In this document: positions 47,623 through 56,058 of the stretch, piece after piece
How the letters are laid out: each line of letters opens with the position of its first letter
How positions within the stretch are numbered: position 1 is the stretch's first letter
Assembly: GCF_000178995.1 (NCBI RefSeq)
Contig: NZ_ADVZ01000001.1
Coordinates: forward strand, 461,001-525,000
Source: Afipia sp. 1NLS2
GTDB lineage: Bacteria; Pseudomonadota; Alphaproteobacteria; Rhizobiales; Xanthobacteraceae
DNA length: 64,000 nucleotides
Direction: 5' to 3'
Program-made: the position numbers and the translations under genes
Notes under the pieces: generated by a model
What the model saw: the letters and a program-made list of their open reading frames with translations, nothing else
Told to the model about the DNA's origin: nothing
Database searches by the model: none

Positions 47623-47746
47623 GGTCACTTTCAAGCAGGAAAGTGACCCGGACGGACGCGTGTCCGCACCGTCCGGGTTCCCGTCAACCTCCCTCTTAAA
47701 CTCCAACCTGAAACTCGACTGAAATGCTCGCGACGTGTCGCGAGCA
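47623..47746 (+). repeat. Three strong hairpins between ridA and rnk
   Basis: GGTCACTTTC-AAGCAG-GAAAGTGACC (47623-47648), CCCGGACGG..CCGTCCGGG (47647-47677) and TGCTCGCGAC-GT-GTCGCGAGCA (47725-47746). Stems of 10, 9 and 10 bp in one 125-bp stretch of the 307-bp gap, 58 bp before the rnk ATG. It could be an sRNA, a leader or a repeat. Nothing else is seen in 47497-47803. Confidence 0.75.
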
Positions 47747-47803
47747 TGTTTCCGTTGTCTCCTGCGGGCTCTAAAGCCGTGCAGCCAACCCAAGGTGAAC
47801 GAC

Positions 47804-48208
47804 ATGCATAGCGATTTGCAGACAAGGCTCCCCGCCATCGCCATCAGCGTGCGCGATGCCGACCGGTTGCGCCATCTCGCCGAGGTTGCCGCGGACCGAT
47901 ATCCCGAGACGGCGGAATTCCTCGCACAAGAAATCGAGCGCGCCGAGATCCGTTCCGCCGACCAGTCGATGCGGGACATCGTCGCCATGCAGTCGGAGGT
48001 CACATTCCGGGACGACATCGGCGGGCAGTCGCGGACGGTGACGCTGGTGTATCCGGAGGATGCCGATGTCGGAGCGGGCAAGATCTCGGTCCTGACGCCG
48101 ATCGGCGCTGCGCTGATCGGCATGTCGGTCGGAAAATCCATCGAATTCCAGACGCCTGCGGGCGGCTGGCGTTCGCTGACCGTTACCAAGGTCTTGCACC
48201 GCGCCTGA
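47804..48208 (+). CDS. rnk: Rnk-type GreA/GreB C-terminal domain protein
   Basis: Nucleoside-diphosphate-kinase regulator type protein of 134 residues. A short N-terminal helical part (about 10-55) is followed by the GreA/B C-terminal domain (about 60-133: VTFRDDIGGQSRTVTLVYPEDADVGAGKISVLTPIGAALIGMSVGKSIEF). It lacks the long coiled coil of GreA, as expected for Rnk. An upstream GTG at 47735 is unlikely. RNA polymerase secondary-channel binding is the presumed activity. Confidence 0.92.
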   Translation: MHSDLQTRLPAIAISVRDADRLRHLAEVAADRYPETAEFLAQEIERAEIRSADQSMRDIVAMQSEVTFRDDIGGQSRTVTLVYPEDADVGAGKISVLTPIGAALIGMSVGKSIEFQTPAGGWRSLTVTKVLHRA

Positions 48209-48238
48209 CGCCGGCACGCATATCCACATTCGTGTGAC

Positions 48239-48276
48239 GTTATAAAATAGCATGGGCGATAAAATGTCGCCCATGC
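48239..48276 (+). promoter_or_regulatory. Candidate operator before the CDF exporter gene
   Basis: GCATGGGCGA (48250-48259) and TCGCCCATGC (48267-48276) form a 10-bp inverted repeat with a 7-bp AT spacer, 24 bp before the ATG of the CDF gene. Overlapping it, GTTATAAAATAGC (48239-48251) matches the Zur core GTTATATTATAAC at 10 of 13 positions. It may bind a metal-sensing repressor, or act as a terminator after rnk. Confidence 0.55.
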
Positions 48277-48300
48277 TGCGGCTCATGATAAATAGAGAGA

Positions 48301-49305
48301 ATGAGCCACAGCCATTCTCACAGCCATCATGGTCACCACCATGACCATGCGGCCCACGCGCACGATCACGGCCACGCACATGACGATCATGCGCACGACG
48401 ATCACGCGCATCACGGCCATCATCATGCGCCCGTCGATTTCGGCCGCGCGTTTCTGATCGGCATCACGCTCAACACGGCCTTTGTCGGGATCGAAAGCCT
48501 CTATGGCTATCTCGCGAATTCGACCGCGCTACTCGCCGACGCCGGTCACAACCTCTCCGATGTACTCGGTCTCGCCACGGCATGGATCGCAGCCGTGCTG
48601 TCAAAGCGCGCGCCGACCGCGCGCTATACTTACGGTCTGCGGAACACGTCCATTCTTGCGGCGCTCGCCAACGCCGTGCTGCTCCTGATCGCGTCCGGCG
48701 CGATCCTGTTGGAGGCGGTGCAGCGCCTGATCGAACCGGAGCCGGTCAAAAGCCTCACCATCATTGTCGTGGCGGCCATCGGAATTCTCGTCAACGGCGC
48801 AACCGCATGGCTATTCGCTTCCGGTCAAAAGGGCGACATCAACATTCGCGGCGCCTATCTGCACATGATGGCGGATGCCGGCGTCTCCGCGGGCGTCGTC
48901 ATCGCGGGCCTCATCATCATGCAGACCGGCTGGCTCTGGATTGATCCTCTCACCAGCCTTGCGGTCGTGGGCGTCATTGTCTGGAGCACCTGGAGCCTCT
49001 TACGCGAAAGCACCGCGATGTCGCTCGCCGCAGTACCGGCCTCGATCGATCCTGCCGCCGTGCGCGCGATGCTGGCGAGCCGCCCCGGCGTATCCTCGAT
49101 TCACGATCTGCACATCTGGCCGATGAGCACGACGGAAACCGCACTCACCGCCCATCTCGTCACGCCCGGTGGACATCCCGGCGACGGCTTTCTGGTTGAA
49201 ACCTGCCAACTGTTGCAGGAACATTTCCGGATCAACCACTCCACAATCCAGATCGAAATCTCCGAACACAGCAACTGCGCGCTTGCGCCCGATCATGTCA
49301 TATGA
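48301..49305 (+). CDS. Cation diffusion facilitator (zinc exporter type) with His-rich N-terminus
   Basis: Membrane exporter for divalent metal. The 334 residues begin with a His-rich stretch (about 2-42, many HxH and HDH units), then six transmembrane helices and a C-terminal cytoplasmic domain. Transport site motifs read ADAGHNLSDV (HxxxD) and HMMADAGVS (HxxxD), the pattern of zinc-selective ZitB/ZnT-type CDFs. The His-rich cytosolic tail probably buffers or senses metal. GAGAGA precedes the ATG. Confidence 0.93.
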   Translation: MSHSHSHSHHGHHHDHAAHAHDHGHAHDDHAHDDHAHHGHHHAPVDFGRAFLIGITLNTAFVGIESLYGYLANSTALLADAGHNLSDVLGLATAWIAAVLSKRAPTARYTYGLRNTSILAALANAVLLLIASGAILLEAVQRLIEPEPVKSLTIIVVAAIGILVNGATAWLFASGQKGDINIRGAYLHMMADAGVSAGVVIAGLIIMQTGWLWIDPLTSLAVVGVIVWSTWSLLRESTAMSLAAVPASIDPAAVRAMLASRPGVSSIHDLHIWPMSTTETALTAHLVTPGGHPGDGFLVETCQLLQEHFRINHSTIQIEISEHSNCALAPDHVI

Positions 49306-49447
49306 ACGCTGGATGACGGATTCAGGCGCGCCATTACGTCACAAAAGCCGTTTCAGACCTTGATTTCATCGGCGTTTTGTCGTTTTGAGAGGCTCTCGCT
49401 GGCGCGCCTTTGCCGCCGCTTGTTTCCCCCGACAATCTGGAGATTCA

Positions 49448-50896
49448 ATGATGTCGTCCAATGCTTCGTCCGTGCATGCACGCATCACAGGTCCCATCGT
49501 CATGGTCGGCTTCGGGTCGATCGGCAAGGGATTGCTGCCGCTGATCGAACGGCATTTCGATTACGACAAGTCGCGCATCACGGTGATCGATCCCAAGGAT
49601 GAAGGCCGCAAGGCCCATTGCGAGAAGCACAATGTGCGCTTCATCCAGCAGGGCCTGACCAAGGACAATTATCGCGACTTGCTGACCCCGCTGCTCACCG
49701 AAGGCAACGGACAAGGCTTCTGCGTCAACGTCTCGGTCGACACCGGCTCCGCCGACATCATGGAACTCTGCAACGAGCTCGGCGCGCTTTACATCGACAC
49801 AGTCAATGAACCTTGGCTCGGCTTCTATTTCGATGCGTCGAAGGGCCCGGAAGCGCGCTCCAACTACGCGCTGCGCGAGAACACGCTGGCTTTCAAGAAG
49901 GCTCGGCCCGCAGGCTCGACGACGGCCGTCTCCTGCTGCGGCGCCAACCCCGGCATGGTCTCGTTCTTCGTCAAGCAGGCCCTGATGAATGTCGCCGCCG
50001 ACCTCAAGCTCAATGCGCCGAAGCCGAAGAGCCGGACCGAATGGGCGGACCTGATGCGTCAGGCCGGCATCAAGGGCATCCACATCGCAGAGCGCGACAC
50101 CCAGCGCTCGAAGAAGCCGAAAGAACCGGACGTGTTCGTCAACACCTGGTCGGTGGAAGGCTTCATCTCGGAGGGCGTGCAGCCGTCCGAACTGGGCTGG
50201 GGCACCCACGAAAAGTGGATGCCCGAAAACGCACACACCCACCAAGCCGGATGCGGCGCTGCGATCTATCTGATGCAGCCCGGCGCCAACACGCGCGTAC
50301 GCACCTGGTGCCCGACGCGCGGCGCGCAATACGGCTTCCTCGTCACCCACAACGAATCCATTTCGATCTCCGACTATTTCACGGTGTTCGACGCATCGGG
50401 TACAGCCATCTATCGGCCGACCTGCCATTATGCCTATCACCCAGCGGATGATGCGGTGCTCTCGCTGCACGAAATGTTCGGCCGCGCCGCCAGGGCGCAG
50501 GAGAAGCATCATATCCTCGATGAAAACGAGATCGTCGACGGCATCGATGAACTCGGCGTTCTGCTCTACGGCCACGACAACAATGCCTACTGGTACGGCT
50601 CGCAGCTCTCCATCGAAGAGACAAGAAAGCTCGCGCCCTATCAGAACGCCACCGGCCTGCAGGTCACGTCGGCGCTGGTCGCGGGCATGGTGTGGGCGCT
50701 GGAAAACCCGAACGAAGGCATCGTCGAAACCGACGAGATGGATTTCGATCGTCTGCTGGAAATCCAGATGCCATATCTTGGGCCGGTGAAGGGCTACTAC
50801 ACCGACTGGACGCCGCTGAAGGATCGTCCGGGCCTTTTCCCCGAGGACATCGACACCAGCGATCCGTGGCAATTCCGGAACGTCCTAGTGCGCTGA
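49448..50896 (+). CDS. hss: Homospermidine synthase
   Basis: NAD-dependent enzyme making sym-homospermidine from two putrescines (or putrescine plus spermidine), the main long polyamine of many rhizobia. The 482 residues from ATG 49448 (GGAG upstream) have a Rossmann motif VMVGFGSIGKGLLPLIE (about 18-34), the conserved CCGANPGMV and WSVEGF, and full family length. Together with the decarboxylase at 45196 it gives a complete putrescine-to-homospermidine route. Confidence 0.95.
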   Translation: MMSSNASSVHARITGPIVMVGFGSIGKGLLPLIERHFDYDKSRITVIDPKDEGRKAHCEKHNVRFIQQGLTKDNYRDLLTPLLTEGNGQGFCVNVSVDTGSADIMELCNELGALYIDTVNEPWLGFYFDASKGPEARSNYALRENTLAFKKARPAGSTTAVSCCGANPGMVSFFVKQALMNVAADLKLNAPKPKSRTEWADLMRQAGIKGIHIAERDTQRSKKPKEPDVFVNTWSVEGFISEGVQPSELGWGTHEKWMPENAHTHQAGCGAAIYLMQPGANTRVRTWCPTRGAQYGFLVTHNESISISDYFTVFDASGTAIYRPTCHYAYHPADDAVLSLHEMFGRAARAQEKHHILDENEIVDGIDELGVLLYGHDNNAYWYGSQLSIEETRKLAPYQNATGLQVTSALVAGMVWALENPNEGIVETDEMDFDRLLEIQMPYLGPVKGYYTDWTPLKDRPGLFPEDIDTSDPWQFRNVLVR

Positions 50897-50909
50897 TCGC
50901 GACCGACAC

Positions 50910-50940
50910 AAAAAGAGCCGGCTTCACGCCGGCTCTTTTT
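50910..50940. terminator. Bidirectional terminator after hss
   Basis: AAAAAGAGCCGGC (50910-50922) and GCCGGCTCTTTTT (50928-50940) form a 13-bp stem with a 5-nt loop. It serves hss (+) and the small Pro-rich gene (-). Confidence 0.95.
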
Positions 50941-50950
50941 TATTCAAAAG

Positions 50951-51277
50951 CTATTTCTTCACCGGCTCGCCCATCTTCTCGGCGGGCGCGGGAGGAAGCG
51001 CGGGCGTTGCGCCTCGTTTCTGCGCATCCGCGTCAGGACGCGCGGGCTCAGGCGGCGGAGTCGTGGGCCGCGCGCCTCCGGGCTTCGATTCCGCAGGTCC
51101 ATCGGACTTGCCCGCGGGCACCTGTGGGGTTTCGGAATTCGGCGCCGTCGCCTGCGCAATCTCTTTGCGTCCGGACAATTGCGACCATGACAATCCAACC
51201 ACCGTCAGCCCCATCGCCACCATGACAGCGGCAAGCACAAGGTCGAGCCTGAACGGATTTTTCTGCTGCGAATCCAT
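50951..51277 (-). CDS. Small single-helix protein with Pro-rich tail
   Basis: A 108-residue protein with one transmembrane helix (about 12-33, LDLVLAAVMVAMGLTVVGLS) and a Pro/Ala/Lys-rich, probably disordered tail (about 40-108). AAGGAAG precedes the ATG. No family recognised. The topology suggests a membrane-tethered, periplasm- or cytoplasm-exposed linker. Confidence 0.68.
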   Translation of the reverse strand: MDSQQKNPFRLDLVLAAVMVAMGLTVVGLSWSQLSGRKEIAQATAPNSETPQVPAGKSDGPAESKPGGARPTTPPPEPARPDADAQKRGATPALPPAPAEKMGEPVKK

Positions 51278-51352
51278 GACCGCTTCCTTTCACGCGAAGG
51301 ACAACGGTTACATCGCAGCTAAGGTTCCTCCATACGGGAACCGTAAACAGGG

Positions 51353-52375
51353 CTAAAGCGGCAGGAGTCCGGCGTCGCCGTCTTCCGTCGCGAAGGCGAG
51401 CAGCGAGCCTTTGGCATTCCATGCGAGCGCCGACACCGGCCCGCCGCCGTTGCGGCGAACCAGAATCTCCGCGCCGTCCTGAATGCGCACCATTAGAATG
51501 GTGCCGTCGCTGTAGCCGGCCGCGAGAATATCGTGCTTTGGATGGCAGGCCACCGCCGTGACCTTCGCCTGCAATGGCGCCAGCATCGCCGGCTCCTTGC
51601 CCATCGGCCCATCCTTGCTGCCGAACGGCCACAGGATCACGGTGTCCGCGCCCGAGGTGGCGAGGAGTTTTCCGCCCACACTCCACGACATCGACCGCAC
51701 GCGGCCGGGATAGCCGGTCATGCGCATGTGCTTGGCATCGGCGAGCCGCCAGCCGTGCAACGCGGGCTCATGCATCGCGGTGACGAGAAAGCGGTTATCC
51801 GCGCTGAACATGACGCCGAGATGCGAGCCCTTCCATTCCAGCACTTCCGGGGTTGCCGCCATGTTCGGAAACCACAGCGTCACGCCGTTGTAATGGGCGA
51901 TCGCCAGACGCAAGCCTTTCGGCGCAAACGCAAGGCCGCCGACGGTCGATGGCGCGTCAAAAGACTTTTCCGCATCCTTGGTTTTGACGAATGCAGTCTT
52001 GCCCGCCGACCACGCAACCGTACCGTCCGCATGGACCGCCACGCTATCGATCCAGCGATGGCGGGCATCCGCTGCAAGCGTTTCGATTTTGCCCTTGGCA
52101 TCAACCGACACGACCTTGCCGTCGTCACCGCCGGTGATGAGGCGCTTGCCGTCAGACGTCGCGCACAGAATACCGCCGCCATGGACGCCCAGTTGCGTGG
52201 ATTCGCCCTCGTTATCGGCGAGAACCACGGTCTCCTCGCCATTCACGAACGCCGCCACGTCGCCAAGGAAATGCACGGCAGTGGCGGGCGCTTGCAGCTC
52301 GATCTTGCGAACGCTCTTGGTGACAGAAGCGACTGCGGCGTCGGAAGGTTCGAAAGACTCAAAACTCGACATCAT
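51353..52375 (-). CDS. WD40-repeat protein beside the COG0523 GTPase
   Basis: A 340-residue protein without a signal peptide, made of about seven repeated blades (for example VHFLGDVAAFVNGEETVVLAD, AFAPKGLRLAIAHYNGVTLWFPN, VSALAWNAKGSLLAFATEDGDAGLLPL), a cytoplasmic beta-propeller. It starts 10 bp downstream of the cobW-like gene stop and reads the same way, so both are probably translated from one message. A scaffold or chaperone role with the GTPase is inferred; no enzymatic motif is seen. Confidence 0.85.
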   Translation of the reverse strand: MMSSFESFEPSDAAVASVTKSVRKIELQAPATAVHFLGDVAAFVNGEETVVLADNEGESTQLGVHGGGILCATSDGKRLITGGDDGKVVSVDAKGKIETLAADARHRWIDSVAVHADGTVAWSAGKTAFVKTKDAEKSFDAPSTVGGLAFAPKGLRLAIAHYNGVTLWFPNMAATPEVLEWKGSHLGVMFSADNRFLVTAMHEPALHGWRLADAKHMRMTGYPGRVRSMSWSVGGKLLATSGADTVILWPFGSKDGPMGKEPAMLAPLQAKVTAVACHPKHDILAAGYSDGTILMVRIQDGAEILVRRNGGGPVSALAWNAKGSLLAFATEDGDAGLLPL

Positions 52376-52385
52376 GCAACCGTCG

Positions 52386-53483
52386 TCACGCGATCGTCTT
52401 CGCGAAGCCTTCGCGGATCCGCTCCTCGGGCAATTCGCGGCCGATGAAAACCACGCGGCTTTCGCGCTTCTCGTCCGGCTTCCATTTCCGCTGGTGATCG
52501 CCTTCGAGCATCATGTGCACGCCCTGGAACACGTAGCGGTCATCATCGCCCGCGAACGCCAGGATGCCCTTGGAACGCAAAATCTTCGCGCCGTCATTGG
52601 CGACAAGCTCTTGCAGCCACGGCATGAACTTCATCGGATCGAGCGGCTTGTCGGAGCGTAGCGACAAAGATTGCATGTCCTCGTCGTGATAGTGCTTCAT
52701 GCCATGGCCATGATGGTGGCCGTGGTCATGGTGATGATGGCCGTGATGGTCATGATCGTCGCCATGTTCGCCGCAACCGCAATCCGGCCCATGCTCATGG
52801 TCGTGATGATGGTGATGGTCATGCTCGTCTTCCTCGAGGAAGGCGGGCTCCAGCTCCAGAATACGGTCGAGATCGAACGCGCCGCGCCCGAGCACGTCCG
52901 TCAGCTTCACCGCGCAACGCTGGGTCTTATGCAGCGTGGCGTACGGATTGATCGCGCGGATGCGACCCTCGACCTCGGCGAGTTCATCCTTGTTCACCAG
53001 ATCGGTCTTGTTGAGCACGATGACGTCTGCGAAGGCGATCTGGTTCTTGGCTTCCGGGGCATCCTTCAGCCGCTCACTGAGCCACTTGGCATCCGCCACC
53101 GTCACCACTGCGTCGAGCGCGGTCTTCTGGCTCACTTCTTCGTCGACGAAGAACGTCTGCGCCACAGGTGCCGGATCGGCAAGGCCTGTCGTCTCGAGGA
53201 TGATCGCGTCGAACTTGCCCTTGCGCTTCATCAGCCCGTCGATGATGCGAACGAGATCGCCGCGCACCGTGCAGCAGACGCAGCCATTGTTCATCTCGAA
53301 CACTTCTTCGTCGGCGCCGACGATGAGATCGTTGTCGATGCCGATCTCGCCGAATTCGTTGACGATCACGGCATATTTCTGGCCGTGGTTCTCCGACAGG
53401 ATGCGGTTGAGCAGCGTGGTCTTGCCTGCGCCGAGATAGCCGGTGAGGACGGTGACGGGGATTTTGGAAGCAGCGTCAGACAT
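52386..53483 (-). CDS. COG0523 (CobW/ZigA-like) metal-chaperone GTPase
   Basis: G3E-family GTPase of 365 residues. Walker A GYLGAGKTT (about 15-23), the metal-site motif GCVCCTVRGD (CxCC; about 66-75), NKTDL for guanine (about 156-160), and a long His/Asp-rich insert (about 220-280) of the kind that binds zinc. A CobW_C domain follows (about 290-365). The His-rich stretch and the neighbouring znu genes argue for zinc rather than cobalt or nitrile hydratase. ATG 53483 has GGAG about 8 nt upstream; longer frames are not conserved. Confidence 0.92.
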   Translation of the reverse strand: MSDAASKIPVTVLTGYLGAGKTTLLNRILSENHGQKYAVIVNEFGEIGIDNDLIVGADEEVFEMNNGCVCCTVRGDLVRIIDGLMKRKGKFDAIILETTGLADPAPVAQTFFVDEEVSQKTALDAVVTVADAKWLSERLKDAPEAKNQIAFADVIVLNKTDLVNKDELAEVEGRIRAINPYATLHKTQRCAVKLTDVLGRGAFDLDRILELEPAFLEEDEHDHHHHHDHEHGPDCGCGEHGDDHDHHGHHHHDHGHHHGHGMKHYHDEDMQSLSLRSDKPLDPMKFMPWLQELVANDGAKILRSKGILAFAGDDDRYVFQGVHMMLEGDHQRKWKPDEKRESRVVFIGRELPEERIREGFAKTIA

Positions 53484-53550
53484 GGAAACTCCGGGGGACA
53501 TGCGCCTGAAGCCGGTATTTCCTGGCCTTCCAGCGCGTCGATGAGAGCCT

Positions 53551-53579
53551 TTATATTGTGCCGAGGGCCCACAATGTAA
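53551..53579. promoter_or_regulatory. Operator-like inverted repeat before the COG0523 gene
   Basis: TTATATTGTG (53551-53560) and CACAATGTAA (53570-53579), 9 of 10 positions symmetric with a 9-bp spacer, 68 bp upstream of the GTPase ATG and in the gap after znuB. It is unlike the Zur-type palindrome at 55536. Confidence 0.55.
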
Positions 53580-53607
53580 GTGGTTATTGGGCTGATTTCG
53601 GGGCGAT

Positions 53608-54474
53608 TCAGGCCTCCAGATGCCGCCCCGGAGCGAACCGGCGCACAAGCCCGCCTGCAGGCCCGATAATCATCGAGAGGAAGTAGATCGCACCAGCGGC
53701 CAGCACGACGGACGGCCCTGCGGGCGCATCGGCAGCAGCCGCCAGCACAAGTCCGAGATAACCGGAGACAATGGCGCTGGTGATGGCCACGAGGATGATG
53801 CGTGAAATGTCGCGCGACCAGAACTTCGCGATTCCCGCCGGAAGGATCATCATGCCGACCGCAAGCAAGGTGCCGAGCGCGTTATAGGCACTGACGAGAT
53901 TCACCACGACAAAAGCCATGAAAACGAGGTGAGCCAGCGCGCCAGCGCGTCCGGCAACGCGGATGAACAGCGGATCGACGCATTCCATAACGAGCGGCCG
54001 GTAGATCACGGCGAGGGCGCACAGCGTCAGCGTGGTGTTGAACGCGATGAGATAGAGCGCGCCTGCGTCGATTGTCTGGATATCGCCGAACAGGATCTCG
54101 ATGAGTTCATGGCTCGACCCGTGCGATGCAACGAGGATGACGCCGAGCGCGAGCGAGACGAGATAGAACACCGCAAGCGAGGCATCCTCCTTCATCTCCG
54201 TCACGCGTGTCATCAACCCCGAAAGCACGGCAACGACCAGACCGGCGATCAACCCGCCGATCGTCATCATGATCCGATTCATCCCCGACAGCAGGAACGC
54301 GACCGCCACGCCCGGCAGGATGGCGTGCGACATCGCATCGCCCATCAGGCTCATCCGCCGCAACATCAGAAACACGCCGATCGGGGCGCTGCCGAACGAC
54401 AGCACGACGATCGCGACCAGCGCGCGGCGCATGGTTCCATCGGTGAAAGGTGCCGCGAAAATATCGAGCATCAT
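53608..54474 (-). CDS. znuB: Zinc ABC transporter permease
   Basis: Membrane subunit of a high-affinity zinc importer. The 288 residues from ATG 54474 have eight or so hydrophobic helices, with family signatures RRMSLMGDAMSHAILPGVA, LFGDIQTID and AYNALGTLLAVGMMILPA. The start codon overlaps the znuC stop (TGATG), so translation is coupled. The operon reads His-rich peptide, znuC, znuB; znuA is not present here. Confidence 0.93.
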   Translation of the reverse strand: MMLDIFAAPFTDGTMRRALVAIVVLSFGSAPIGVFLMLRRMSLMGDAMSHAILPGVAVAFLLSGMNRIMMTIGGLIAGLVVAVLSGLMTRVTEMKEDASLAVFYLVSLALGVILVASHGSSHELIEILFGDIQTIDAGALYLIAFNTTLTLCALAVIYRPLVMECVDPLFIRVAGRAGALAHLVFMAFVVVNLVSAYNALGTLLAVGMMILPAGIAKFWSRDISRIILVAITSAIVSGYLGLVLAAAADAPAGPSVVLAAGAIYFLSMIIGPAGGLVRRFAPGRHLEA

Positions 54475-55229
54475 CAGGCGGCCTGCGATGTGTGCGGGTC
54501 CGCGCAGGGCGCAGCCGTGTCGTCGAATGCCTCGCACATCTGCCGCGCGCGCGAGAGGTGTTCGGCCGTCAGCACGTCATGCGTGGCACCCCACGCCACC
54601 GGCGTGCGCGCCAGCAGCAGCGTTTCGGGAAAATTCGCCCGCACCTCGGCAAAGTCGTGCAGCGCCGCCAGCACGGTGCGCCGCTCGCTGTGCCATTCCC
54701 GCACGAGCATCATGAGATCGGCGGCTGTTCCGGCGTCGATGGCGTTGAACGGCTCGTCGAGCAAAATCAGCTGTGCATTTTGCAGAATGACACGCGCGAA
54801 CAACATCCGCTGCATCTGTCCACCCGACAGCGTCCCGATAGGCCGGCGTTCGAATCCGCTCAGGCCGACGGTCGTGATCGCCGCCTCGATGGACTTGCCG
54901 TCGGCTGCCTTGAAGCCGCCGAACGCACCCTTGCGCCGCCATAATCCCAGACCGACGAAATCAAACACCGAAATCGGAAAATCCCGGTCGATGTCGGCGC
55001 TCTGCGGCAAATAGGCGATGTGGCGCGGATCGAGCCCGCCAAGATCGATGCCGCCGGACAACGGCTTGAGAAGGCCGGCGATGCCGCGAAACAGCGTCGA
55101 TTTGCCCGCACCATTCGGACCCACCACCGCCAGCAGCGCGCCCTCCTCGACCGTGCCATTGAGATGGTGGACGGCAGGGTGGCGCTCGTAGCCAAGCGTC
55201 AGGTCGCGAAAGGTGATCCGGGCGGTCAC
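54474..55229 (-). CDS. znuC: Zinc ABC transporter ATP-binding protein
   Basis: ATPase subunit of the zinc importer, 251 residues. Walker A GPNGAGKST (about 35-43), signature LSGGQMQR, Walker B LILLDEPF and switch His in ALHDF. The start is GTG 55229, overlapping the TGA of the upstream His-rich gene (GTGA); a longer frame to 55328 would overlap that gene entirely. Expression probably follows the Zur-type box at 55536. Confidence 0.93.
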   Translation of the reverse strand: MTARITFRDLTLGYERHPAVHHLNGTVEEGALLAVVGPNGAGKSTLFRGIAGLLKPLSGGIDLGGLDPRHIAYLPQSADIDRDFPISVFDFVGLGLWRRKGAFGGFKAADGKSIEAAITTVGLSGFERRPIGTLSGGQMQRMLFARVILQNAQLILLDEPFNAIDAGTAADLMMLVREWHSERRTVLAALHDFAEVRANFPETLLLARTPVAWGATHDVLTAEHLSRARQMCEAFDDTAAPCADPHTSQAA

Positions 55230-55492
55230 AGAGGCCTCATGGCGACAATAACGAAGATCCAGAGCGCCGCCACCAGCAGGAGCGACCCGCCCAGCCGGGC
55301 GGCCAGCCCCATGCGTAGGAGCGACCACGGCACGGCCTGCGCCGGATGGGGCGTGGAGGGCGCATGGTGATGCCCTGCGGCCGCCTGGGGCGCTCTCAGG
55401 GGCGTTCCGGCATGGTCATGGCCACACGTATGGCCGTGGGCCGGACCATGAATGGAGCCTTGAACTGAACCTTCAACTGAGCCTTGGGCCAT
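55226..55492 (-). CDS. His-rich single-helix membrane peptide of the zinc operon
   Basis: An 88-residue protein. Its N-terminal half is rich in His, Gly and Pro (HGPAHGHTCGHDHAG, GHHHAPSTPH; about 15-50) and a hydrophobic helix follows (about 60-84). Its TGA overlaps the znuC GTG. It begins 44 bp downstream of the Zur-type palindrome and is therefore the first gene of the zinc operon, where znuA would be expected. I infer a zinc-binding accessory protein that may feed or buffer the importer. The family is not recognised. Confidence 0.8.
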   Translation of the reverse strand: MAQGSVEGSVQGSIHGPAHGHTCGHDHAGTPLRAPQAAAGHHHAPSTPHPAQAVPWSLLRMGLAARLGGSLLLVAALWIFVIVAMRPL

Positions 55493-55535
55493 GGAAATTG
55501 CCTCATATCCGGCAGCACCGCTGGCCAGTTAAAAC

Positions 55536-55548
55536 GTTATATTATAAC
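55536..55548 (-). promoter_or_regulatory. Zur-type box of the zinc operon
   Basis: GTTATATTATAAC is a perfect palindrome (6+1+6), extended to an AT-rich 24 bp (55531-55554), matching the alphaproteobacterial Zur consensus I recall. It lies 44 bp before the start of the first gene, so repression by zinc-loaded Zur is expected. Confidence 0.85.
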
Positions 55549-55592
55549 ATATTTTCGAATAGCAAGGGCCACCGCCCGGCCCCGGCCCCACG

Positions 55593-55967
55593 TCAAGAAA
55601 AATGACGCACGAGAGCAAGTCCCGCCACGAGGCCCGCGAGGCCCAGCAGGACCGATCCCACGACATAGGACAAGGCCGCCAGCCCGGCACCGCGCTCGTA
55701 CAGCGTCACCGCATCGAGCGAGAACGATGAAAACGTGGTGTAGCCGCCGAGGATGCCGACCATCACGAACAGCCGCCAGGGCTGCGCCGCCTGCCCCTTG
55801 AAGGCGAGGTAGCCCGCGATCAACCCCATCACCAGCGAGCCTGTGACGTTGATGAGGAAGGTGCCAAAGGGAAAGCCCGTGCCGAACAGCCGGGCGCAGA
55901 GCTGATTGACAGCGTGGCGCAGCGACGCACCGAGCCCGCCGCCAATGAAAACCAGCAGGTAGTTCAT
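55593..55967 (-). CDS. crcB: Fluoride exporter CrcB/FluC
   Basis: A 124-residue channel of the dual-topology Fluc type with four hydrophobic helices. GGLGASLRHAVN, the pore residues FLINVTGSLVMG (Asn) and GGYTTFSSFS (Phe and Thr/Ser of the fluoride track) are present. Single-gene version, so it would form a homodimer. No fluoride riboswitch is evident upstream. It starts 121 bp after the sodB stop. Confidence 0.95.
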   Translation of the reverse strand: MNYLLVFIGGGLGASLRHAVNQLCARLFGTGFPFGTFLINVTGSLVMGLIAGYLAFKGQAAQPWRLFVMVGILGGYTTFSSFSLDAVTLYERGAGLAALSYVVGSVLLGLAGLVAGLALVRHFS

Positions 55968-56033
55968 CCGAGCCTCATATCCGTCTCAACCGGCTGCCTC
56001 CGGCCTCGGCAGGACCACAGCCGCACAAAAATG

Positions 56034-56058
56034 AAGGGGCGGCACATGGCCGCCCCTT
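56034..56058 (-). terminator. Terminator after sodB
   Basis: AAGGGGCGGC (56034-56043) and GCCGCCCCTT (56049-56058) around ACATG; on the minus strand it is followed by CATTTTTG. Transcription from sodB would stop here, before crcB. Confidence 0.85.
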
